A stretch of DNA of 17,998 nucleotides from Polyrhizophydium stewartii (taxonomy: Eukaryota > Chytridiomycota > Chytridiomycetes > Rhizophydiales), in assembly GCA_027604665.1 (NCBI GenBank), contig JADGIZ010000254.1, forward strand, positions 1-17,998. Direction: 5' to 3'. The position numbers were made by a program, and so were the translations under genes. The notes beneath the pieces are model-generated. The model saw only the letters and a program-made list of their open reading frames with translations. It ran no database searches and was not told the DNA's origin. Every line of letters begins with the position of its first letter. Positions within the stretch are counted from its first letter, which is position 1. Of the stretch, positions 1 through 8,199 are shown piece by piece.

Positions 1-29
<29 letters not shown>
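1..29. repeat. (CA)n dinucleotide microsatellite
   Basis: The window opens with about 14 uninterrupted CA units and is cut by the window edge, so the true length is unknown. On the minus strand the tract reads GTGTGT and begins exactly where the third visible FAN1 exon ends (position 30), so it appears to form the 5' end of a FAN1 intron. Confidence 0.95.
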
Positions 30-31
<2 letters not shown>

Positions 32-2075
32 TGGATGATTGTGGCCGGCACGGCGTGCGCGTCCTTGTGGTGCCAAAGCTCCGGCACCGCAGCTTGCTTG
101 TCACCCGAGATCCTTCGCAGCCGATGCAGGATGCTTGCGCGGTGCGCCGTCTGCACAAACGTGTCGGACAGCGCCTCGATGCATTTCGCCTTGGCCGCGC
201 CTTTGTCGACGCGGCGCTCGAGGATCTTGACCAGCTCTGCGTACCATCGACCGCGATGCGCTTCGCGTGCATTGGCAGTGCCCGGGTCAGATGCTACGCG
301 GCGTTCATGGGCGTACTGCATCAACAGACTCACATTTGCAGAAGATGCGCTGCGACAGGAGCGCGGTCAGCACGACGCTGGCCTCTTTGTGGCGTTTCAG
401 CCTCGCCAGCACGTCCGCGTACTTTTCGAGGATGCGGGCCATCACCCAGCCTGCGCGGTTCTTGCGGCGTCAGCGTTTGTTGCGCTAAGCGCCCAAGCAA
501 TCTGGCCGCACCTTTCGTGAAAGTTTGAAACCAGGGAATGCCTGTGATGTGCGTCGGATCGCCGATCAGTAGCCTCCACCAAGACTCAAACACCTGCGCC
601 ACTCTCGCGGAATACTCCTCAAGCGCCTGCTGCCCTGGTGCACCCTCGAGCAAGGCATCCAGTTTGCTCTCGAGTTTGAGCGCGCGGTAATACGCGTCAA
701 AGTCGGACGCCAGCGGCCACACAAGCCCCGTGCGGTGCACCGCAAAGCTCGCAAACGAGCGTCGGCTCTTGTTCTCAAGAGACAGGCTCGACAGGATCGA
801 GTTGAGAAGGAAGCCTCCGCTCCGAGGCCACGAGGTGCTGCGGTCGTAGATGATGCACAACCGCCGGAACACATCGCGCACGGCGTCAGAGAACAGAAAC
901 ACGGGGCCGACGCGCGACTCGACGAGCGCCTGGGCCTCAGCAGTCATGTCTTCTCGGCTCGATGAGCAAGATGGCTCATCCGACCGAACCTGGGAGAACG
1001 GCTGTGAATGGGACCACGACGACCGCTGCCCTTGCGATGGAGGCGTCTCTGGTTGCTCCGTGAGTTCACGCTGAAAGTCGAGGTCGGACAGTGACGAGCG
1101 TGGTGCTGCACGTGATGCAGAGATGGAACTGCGTGCCAGAACAGACGATGCTGGCCGACTTTCCTTCAGGGACTCTTGCGAGAGGGTATCGAGTGAGGCA
1201 GATCCGGCGTGCCGGGCGGTTCTATTTGCGAACCAGAGCCTGTCAAGCGTGTTCTGCCTGCATGCTGCACTGACAAACGACTTGCGCAAATCGTTGACCG
1301 CAACGCCGTTTGTGCGCAGCTTGTAATTTCGTGCAAGCTCGACAAGCTCGTCGCGCACGAGCAAGTCCGCCCATGCCTCGAGCGACGCAGGGCCTCCGAG
1401 CACAATAACGCCAGCGGCATCCAGCTCAGCAGCAACTGCAGTAACTTCGACGCCTTGATCAACCTTTAGGCTCCGCACACGGATGAACTTTGGCTGGGTT
1501 GGCGACGGCGATGCTCGACGGCCAAGGAGCCGGAACATTGTCGTCTTTGCGGGCGGCGACAGGCTGCGGCACGCTTCGACGATGCGCAACTCGGCTTCGC
1601 TGAGAAGGTGCGACTCCTCTGACAGTACGCCGTCGATAATGCGGTCGATTTGCTCGCAGTACGAGAGCTTGCCCGCCTGCACGGCTGCTTCGACGACATC
1701 TTCGGCCGCATCATCGTCCATGTGTGCCGTTTGGTCGATGTCGCCGTCGCAGGGCAGCGACTGCTGCACGAGCTCCGAGTCGTTGCAAGCGATCGGCTCG
1801 AGGCCAAAGGCTGCGTCCGTGTCCGCACCGTCATTCCAAGCGTCGCCAACAGCGGTCGCGGCGGCTTCGGCGTGAGGGAGCACCTCGGCGTGCGGAAGAA
1901 CCCCCGCCGGCTGCCGAGGCTCTGGCACCGGCGGCGGCGCTGCGATGACGAGTGCGTCTGCGCCACGGCCCCATGAGAGCGTCGCCTGGACGAGGCGCTG
2001 GCGCGCGGCGGGATGCGGCACGGCGCCCGTGCGGCCGGCCGGCTCGGTGCGCGGGCGCTTCGGCATGGGCACCAC
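30..2075 (-). CDS. FAN1: FAN1-like Fanconi-associated nuclease, N-terminal part (partial)
   Basis: FAN1 is a nuclear structure-specific nuclease of DNA interstrand crosslink repair. Three exons are visible: 2075-512, 450-334 and 260-30, giving 637 residues and ending in phase 1 at an intron that runs off the left edge. Introns are 451-511 (61 nt) and 261-333 (73 nt, donor GTGAGT). Joined as written, the protein reads FTKGWVMARILEKY, then LLSQRIFCKS-HRGRWY, which follows the helical/TPR-like region of animal FAN1. Residues about 215-275 resemble the SAP region; residues about 390-520 match the segment after it. Residues about 280-385 are a Ser-rich, probably disordered linker. The C-terminal VRR-NUC catalytic domain is outside the window. 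No UBZ zinc finger (CxxC...HxxxC) is seen at the N terminus. The start at 2075 is the first Met of the frame; Met at 2066 is an alternative. Divergent from the AK7-like gene. Confidence 0.88.
451..511 (-). other. FAN1 intron 1 with two competing acceptor AGs
   Basis: The donor is AAAG|GTGCGG and the branch-like site is CGCTGAC. Two AGs follow it, GCAAG and then GCGCAG ten bases on. Only the second restores the family reading (KGWVMARIL); the first gives a frameshift (EPRRLGD). Seen in sequence; acceptor use is inferred. Confidence 0.8.
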
Positions 2076-2182
2076 CCGGCGAGCCGCGGCTGTCGCCGAC
2101 CATGCCCGAGATGCGCGCCCTCAGGACACGCACGGGAAGCGGGCGGGCGTGTTGCTTGTGCGGCTTCGGCGCGCGGACGCAG
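2076..2182. promoter_or_regulatory. short divergent intergenic region, FAN1 / AK7-like
   Basis: About 107 bp separate the chosen FAN1 start (2075, minus) from the chosen AK7-like start (2183, plus). Any core promoter and 5' UTRs must fit here or overlap the coding exons. The stretch is GC-rich; I see no convincing TATA or CCAAT element. The AK7-like frame is open upstream (for example a Met at about 2102), so the gap could be even smaller. Confidence 0.35.
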
Positions 2183-5073
2183 ATGGGGCGAGTGTTTATA
2201 TCCAACGTCGACACCGCCCTGGGGCATAACCTCTCGCGCACCTTGGCGGCCACGGTCGTCGGGTCGCGGCGAGTCGAGGAGAACGAGGAGGAGGACGATG
2301 AGGCCGCAGCGGCAGCGGCGGCAGCCAACTCAGGCGCAGAGGGCGCCGACAAGCCAAAGACCGACGATAAGACGGCCAAGGACACGTACAAGATTACAGG
2401 CTCGCTGCATGGCCGTGCGACAACAGCCGACATCATGCGCAACCCGCAGGCGGTGCTGGCGGCTGTGTCCGAGCCCGGCCAGATGATCGAGACAGGCGAC
2501 AAGAAGAAGGACGCGGCTCGGCGCGAGGCCATCGACAAGATGGCCCAGCTCGGCCAGAAGCCCAAGTGGGTCAAGGAGACGATGCAGGTGCGGGCAGGCT
2601 CTGTTGTGTGGCCGATTTCGCTGCGATTCATCTCGCGGGCCGGCTGACATCGCACATGATGCCCTCATACTCTGGATCGCGAGTCGCCAGAGCAACGACA
2701 GGAACGTGCTGCGCCAGACCCTGCTATCCTCGGACGTCATTATCTACGACATTGTCGCGAGCCTTGAAGAAGCATCGTGGGCAGTCGATCGTGCGTTTAT
2801 CCGTCGCCAAGGCTCGTCAGGCGTCCTCTGCTGACATGCTCGACGCAGTGCTTGCCGAAAAGGCAGACACATTCGAGCGACCAAAAACATTCATCGCAGT
2901 GTCGTCCATCATGACCTGGGCTCGCACCAAGACCGAGAACGAAGACGGCGACGGCGCCGTGTCAGAGGACGAGTTCCGGCGCCGCAAGCCGCATCCGAAC
3001 TGGAAGAGCCACATTGCGCTCGAAAAGAACGTCATCAAGCTCAGCAAGAAAAGCACCATCAAGGCGTACGTTGTTGCTGCGGGCCTGATCTACCATGCTG
3101 GCGACAGCATCTTCCACACTCTGCTCAAGGTTGGCGCGAAATGATGCAGATCGCGGCGTTTCATCTGCTGACGGAGCCCTGCAGACCGCATGGCAGAGCG
3201 GCGGCGAGCTCATGTGCTTTGGCGACGGAAACAACAACCTGCCAACCATCCACCTCGATGACCTCATCAGCGTCGTCGTCGAGCTGATCGAGACTACGCC
3301 CGAGAGCAAGTACATTGTCGCCATCGACGACAGCAAGAACACGCTCTACGACATCACCAAGGCCATCAGCGAGGCACTGGGGTCGGGCGTGGTCAAGAAG
3401 GTTCCCAAGGAGGAGGCCTTCCTCGAGAAATCGCTGACGCAGGCCAACTACGACATGCTGACCGTCAATCTGCGCCTCGAGCCCGGGCACATCAAGGAAA
3501 TGTCAATCGAATGGAAATACGAGGTGTGTCTGCAAAGACTCTTGCAGGTGTGCTTTTGACGCTGACGCGCACGCTGGGCCACGCTTTGCACAGAGTGGCT
3601 TCGTCGAGAATATGCAACAGATTGCGCAAGAGTACAAGGACGCGCGCGGGCTGTGGCCGCTCAAGATCGTGGTCCACGGAACGCCGGCGTCGGGCAAAAC
3701 GTTTGTTGCGCAGAAGATTGCCGAGCATTACAAGATCCACCTCATTGACCCGGACCAGGTCGTGCAGGACGCCGTCAGTCGCCTTGTGAGTCGCATCTGG
3801 TGTCAGATGACATGCTCGACGCGTCCGATGACCAACCAATTCCGGTCGCAGGAGCGCCGAGCCAATGGCGAGCTGTCGGCCGACGAGCAGGACGATGATG
3901 TCGAAGTCGATCGAGAGCTGCTCAACGAGATACGCGAGGCGGTCAAGGCCAACAACGGAAAGTACCCGTCAAACCACATCATCAGCTTTGTCAGGGAGCG
4001 CCTGCGCTCGATGCCGTGCCGCAACCACGGATACGTGCTCGACGGGTTCCCGACAACGCTCGACGAAGCCAAGGAGCTCTTTCGCGGTGCGGCTGGTTGG
4101 AATACCGTCAGCCCGCAACGACGCCCAGGCTGACGCAAGACTCGCCTGGCAGCGGGTGATGAGGAGACCAAGGACGAGAAAATCCCTCCGGCCGACGAGG
4201 CGATTGTGCCTGAGTTTGTCTTTTCACTTGAGGCATCTGACCAGTTTGCCAAGCAGCGCATCATGAAGCTCCCCGAGGCCGAGGTTTCTGGCACGCGGAA
4301 CTCGGAGGAAGGCAAGCATACATGCCTCGTTGCGCGCCACTCGGACGCTGTCGCTGACTCTGCGAGCGCAGCACTCACGAAGCGGCTCGAGGAGTTCCGC
4401 AAGGCAAACACGGACGAAAACACCGTGCTCAACTACTTTGACGAGCTCGAGATTCATCCGATCCAGATCCCGGCCGAGAACGCCGAGGCGGACGAGATCA
4501 TGGACAAGATCATCAAGGCGGCAGGCAAGCCGCGCAACTACGGGCCAAGCCCCGAAGAGATTGCCGAGCAGCGGCGCAAGGCCGAGGCCGAGCGCGTGAG
4601 TGGCCGCGTCGTTATCGCGCTTGCAGGCTGTGCGTCGAGATCCTCACGCAACCCCGTGCACAGGCGATGGCCGAAGCACAGGCATCCGAGGAACGTGCCC
4701 AGCGCGAGAAAGAAGAGGTCGAGCGGCACAAAAAGGCCGTTCAGGAATGGGTAAGTGCACCGCATGCGTAGCATTGCCAGCTAGTCAACTCGCGGGTTGA
4801 CGCGCTGTCTTCAGAACTTGCGCCTCGAAGAGGTCCGCAAACAGGAGCAAGAAGTGCTCGAGGCGCAGTCTGTCCCCCTGCGCAACTACCTCATGAGGCA
4901 CGTCATGCCGACCTTGACTGCGGGCCTCATTGAGGTCGCCAAGACTCGGCCAGAAGACCCCATCGACTATCTGGCCGAGTTCCTATTCAAGGTGTGTGCC
5001 GCCCAGAAGGTCGACAGCCGCAAGCAGCTGCTGATGCATGGCGCTTTAGCACAACCCAGGCAATCTGGCATGA
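2183..5073 (+). CDS. AK7: adenylate kinase 7-like protein (epimerase-like + adenylate kinase + Dpy-30)
   Basis: AK7 enzymes interconvert ATP+AMP and 2 ADP and act in motile cilia/flagella. Eleven exons: 2183-2587, 2691-2790, 2849-3129, 3185-3523, 3594-3785, 3852-4086, 4153-4311, 4372-4595, 4664-4750, 4815-4991, 5050-5073. All phases agree and give 740 residues, near the animal length of about 720. Residues 1-370 form the NAD-epimerase-like region (MGRVFISN start, [21 protein letters not shown]). The kinase follows: P-loop GTPASGKT at 404-411 and MPCRN..YVLDGFP ending at 506. A coiled coil rich in Glu/Lys/Gln precedes a C-terminal Dpy-30 motif (about 697-733). The last exon encodes only HNPGNLA plus stop. 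Met 2183 was chosen because it starts directly at the conserved RVFI strand. Acidic and poly-Ala residues at about 30-55 are a variable insert. It lies tail to tail with SAS-6. Confidence 0.94.
4312..4371 (+). other. probable GC-AG intron in the AK7-like gene
   Basis: The frame is open across these 60 nt, but the peptide they would encode has no counterpart in AK7, while the flanks do (SGTRNSEE, then ALTKRLEEF). The left border reads GAAG|GCAAGC, the classic context of a GC donor. A CGCTGACT branch-like site and CGCAG acceptor follow. No suitable GT donor preserves the conserved residues. The length is divisible by three, so unspliced message would still be translatable. Confidence 0.75.
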
Positions 5074-5125
5074 GCAAGGATCGGCTCCAGCGAAGCTTCT
5101 CATCGGCAGAAAGCGAGCCGCGTCG

Positions 5126-5131
5126 AATAAA
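5126..5131 (+). terminator. AATAAA polyadenylation signal candidate for the AK7-like gene
   Basis: A canonical AATAAA hexamer lies 53 nt after the AK7-like stop codon, within the 168-bp gap to the SAS-6 stop. Position fits a short fungal 3' UTR; cleavage site not determinable from sequence. Confidence 0.5.
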
Positions 5132-5241
5132 CAAGAATGCGCCAGCGCTGTATTTGCCGGCCAGAATGTGGTGCGGTCAGGACGCCGAGGCATCGCCGCA
5201 GCGGAGAGCATGGCAAGAAAGGCGTTGGTGGATGATGGAGA

Positions 5242-7979
5242 CTATTTCTGGAAGTAATTGCTCTTGACGCCTGCTTGCGGCTGGCCGATGATAACCGTCG
5301 GCTTTGGAATGGGTCCTGCCGCCGCCGGAGGGCGTGCTGCGAGCGAGGCTGCTGGGTTGGTGTCGGCAACGCCGCTGTTGAAGTGAGTCGTCGGCGTTGC
5401 CACGTTCGAGTTTGCCAGCGGATTGTAGAGCGACGGTGATTGACCTGCGGAAGCAGGAATATGGACCGACGCCCGCGGGACACCAGATGCCTGCGGTGCA
5501 GAGACCGACGAGCGAGGCTGGTACGGCGGCGAGATACCTGAGCGCTGCTGTTGTGGAGGCATCGCGTACGCCTGCGCAGGCTGCGCTAATGCTTGCGGTT
5601 GTGGCTGAGCGACAGGCAAGTGCGTCTGGGATGCGCGCTGAGGCGGGAGCTGCACGGGTGAGGTGGCCCTCGAGTCCTGGGGCAGATATCTGCTTCTGTA
5701 CGCCATGGCGGTGGGAGACCGCCGTTGCTGCCGATCGTGACACGGGTCAGCAAGCCGCCAGGCTGCTGCAGCAGTAACCAAATCCACATACCTTGGCGCC
5801 GTCGACGGAAGACAGGGCCGCGTAACGGTCAAAGTCGATTCCGCCCACGCCGCTCGAAAAGCCGACGCCGCTTGCAAGTCCCACTCCGCTCGCCAAGCCG
5901 ACCGCCGACCCTGCGCCAAACCCGCCCGAAAAGCCGCCGCTCACTGCCGAAACGGGCGGCCGGCTCAGCGCCTCGTCGTTGAGCTGCTTATGCAGCCATT
6001 CGATGACTTGGAGCGGCCGTCAGGAAAGAGTCGCGAAGCGCGTTTCCCGCAGCGCATTGCGCCGCTCACCGTTGTTGTTCTCTTCGATTATCGCCTTGCC
6101 CTCGTCAAGCTTCTTTTTGAGCTCGTCGGTTTTTTGGCGCAGCTCGTCGGTCTCGTCGTGTTTTTTGGAGAGAGCGTCTTTGAGTGCCCCAATCTCTTTC
6201 TGAAGCGACTCGATTGTAAGGGTTCGCTCATCCAGGAGCTTCTCCTGCTGCACGGTGACCATGCTCTTGTACTTGAGCTTGGACTTTGCGGTCTTCATAT
6301 CGGCCTGCAGCTTGCGGATGATCTCGTTCGCCTTTGAAATCTCGTCGCTCGCCTGCGCAAAGCTTGACTCGAGTTGCGCATTGTGCGACTTGAGCACGCT
6401 GAGCGTTTCTTGGGTCTTGTCCTGCAGCAGTGTTAGCTCATGCAGGGAAAATCTAATGGTGCGAACCATGCACCTTTTCGCTGAGTGCGAGGGCAAGTTT
6501 GTCTTTCAGCTTGAGCTCGGATTCCTCGAGATCGCGGCACTTGTGCTGGAGGTCAGATACGCGGCTTTGTGCGGCGGAGAGCGCCTTCTCAAGGTCGTCG
6601 CGAGTGCGGACGGTCTTTTCCTGCTCGTTGAACGTGCGGCCGAGATCCTGCTTGGCAGACGCAAGTTCCTGCGTGAGCGCCTCGCTGCGCCTTGTCATGC
6701 TCTCGAGCGAGGCCTCGAGAGAACGGTTGTGCTGCTGCAGCTGCTGGCGGCTAGCACTGACAGCCGACAGCTCTTGCGAGAGCGCTTTGATCTCGCCCTC
6801 CATACGGCGCTCGGTTTCGTGAAGCTCGCGCTCGAGCCTTGCGCGCAGGGCATCGCGGTCGACGGCGCTGCGCTCTCGCTCGCGGGCCAACTCCTTGGCA
6901 TGCTCGAGCTTCAACTCGGCAAGCGTGCTCGACTGCGACATGCGATGCTGCTCCAGCTCGGAGCTCAAGCTCGAAATGATCTCTTGTGCCTCGGACGACT
7001 TGGCGGCGAGCGCACTGTTGGCGGACGCAAGCCGGTCCTCCAGCGACGCATTGTGTGCCTGCAGCGTACGGCGGCGTGTCAGCAAGGAATGTGCGCTTCC
7101 GCACCGGCGCTCGGCACACGCACCTTGATCTCCTTGACCAAGCCCGCCAAGTACTGCTTGATTGCGCCGTCAGTACCGGGAACAAACTGCAGCGACAGAT
7201 GGTTGATATTCTTGAACGAGTTGGTTTCGATGACGCTGAATGTGGCGAAGCGAGAGCTGAGATCCGACGAGAGGTGCGCCAGGAATCTGCCGTCGGCACA
7301 TGTTGTCAGAGAATACCTCAGCATCAAGCTGCTTGGCAATCGCACGCACCTCGGGTGGTCGGTTGCCGCGCTGGTAATGCACTCTTCGAGGAACTCGATA
7401 AACTTGACCGCAAAGCGGCTAAAGTCGATCAGGAGGTTCTGTTGCGAGCGGATCGCCAGAAAGTCGTCCTCGGAGATGTCTGCCGTGAAGAGAAAGAACG
7501 GATCTGACTCGTCTGTGAGGCGGACCTGCATCACCTGCGAGGCCAGCGAGCCGGCGTGTCAGTGGCGGTGGCCACGGGCATGCTTGTGGTGGTGTCCGGA
7601 CACGTCCGAGTCGGGCACGAGCGGCGCGCACCTTCATGCGACCGCCGCCTGGCACGCCCAGCGACACCTGCACGGTGATGCCCGGGTGCCGCTTCTCCTG
7701 GAAGAGCGAGCCGGCCTCGAAGCCTGCGAGTCCGCCAACGGCCAGTCCTGGGGAGCCGGCTTGGGCAAGCTGTGCTCCGCCCGCCTGCGACGCCGAGAGC
7801 CCGCCTCGGCCTGCCGCACCGGCCGAGACCGTCGCTGAGGCCGCCCCGCCGGCCGCAAAGGCGGGCATAACGGAGTTGGGAGACAGCGTTCCGGCTTGGG
7901 CTGCGCCCTGTGCAGCGCCCGCGCCGGTTGGGGCCATGCGCAGCGTCGCCGGCACGCGCTTGGTCCACAGGACCTCCAT
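5242..7979 (-). CDS. SAS6: SAS-6 centriolar cartwheel protein
   Basis: SAS-6 builds the ninefold cartwheel of centrioles and basal bodies. Seven exons on the minus strand: 7979-7632, 7534-7350, 7286-7124, 7058-6474, 6421-6070, 6006-5792, 5727-5242. Phases agree and give 777 residues. The start [14 protein letters not shown] matches the first head-domain strand. [13 protein letters not shown] (about 120-132), [17 protein letters not shown] and [16 protein letters not shown] complete the head; Phe202 aligns with the Phe needed for head-to-head dimers in human (F131). Exons 4-5 are a long coiled coil containing the family segment [14 protein letters not shown] and [10 protein letters not shown]. 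The tail (exons 6-7) is Gly/Ser- and Pro/Gln-rich, disordered, ending SNYFQK. Residues about 16-92 are an Ala/Gly-rich insert not usual for the family. Introns are 52-97 nt. SAS-6 is absent from most non-flagellated fungi, which supports a zoosporic host. Confidence 0.94.
7287..7349 (-). other. SAS-6 intron 2, stop-free and divisible by three
   Basis: This 63-nt intron interrupts the head domain with donor GTGCGT, branch-like TCTGAC and acceptor GGCAG. Splicing gives [11 protein letters not shown], which matches the family. The intron itself is open in the same frame, so a retained copy would add 21 residues to the head domain. Confidence 0.8.
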
Positions 7980-8199
7980 GTTGGGAGAGAACCGAGATTC
8001 CACGGCCTGGCTGCTTTTGGCCCGAGACCGCCAGCCCATGTTCCGGCCGCCCCCGACGTCTGCAGCGCCGGCAACGCCGGCAAGGCCCGCAGAAGCAGGC
8101 GCGCATGCGACCGAGCACGCAACCACGCCGCGCACCGCGCCCCAGGCCGCGGCCGTCTCGTCCGGCTCCGTGTCGTCAGTGTCGGCCGGCGCGCAGTCC
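7980..8199. promoter_or_regulatory. divergent region, SAS-6 / VPS54
   Basis: About 220 bp lie between the SAS-6 start (7979, minus) and the chosen VPS54 start (8200, plus). The VPS54 frame is open throughout and has another Met at 8038, so part of this region could be VPS54 coding. No clear TATA box or known operator is visible. Confidence 0.35.

Noticed and set aside
330..511. C-terminal tail of the long minus-strand frame (QEPRRLGDG...)
   Set aside because: It is intron and out-of-frame exon sequence. The other frame after splicing gives clear FAN1 similarity.
1956..1998. PIP-box-like QATLSW near the FAN1 N terminus
   Set aside because: It lacks the paired aromatic residues of a PCNA-binding motif and was judged too weak to annotate.
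6255..7838. A 527-codon open frame on the plus strand
   Set aside because: It lies antisense to the SAS-6 coiled coil and head exons, has no family-like motifs, and is explained by GC-rich codon structure on the other strand.
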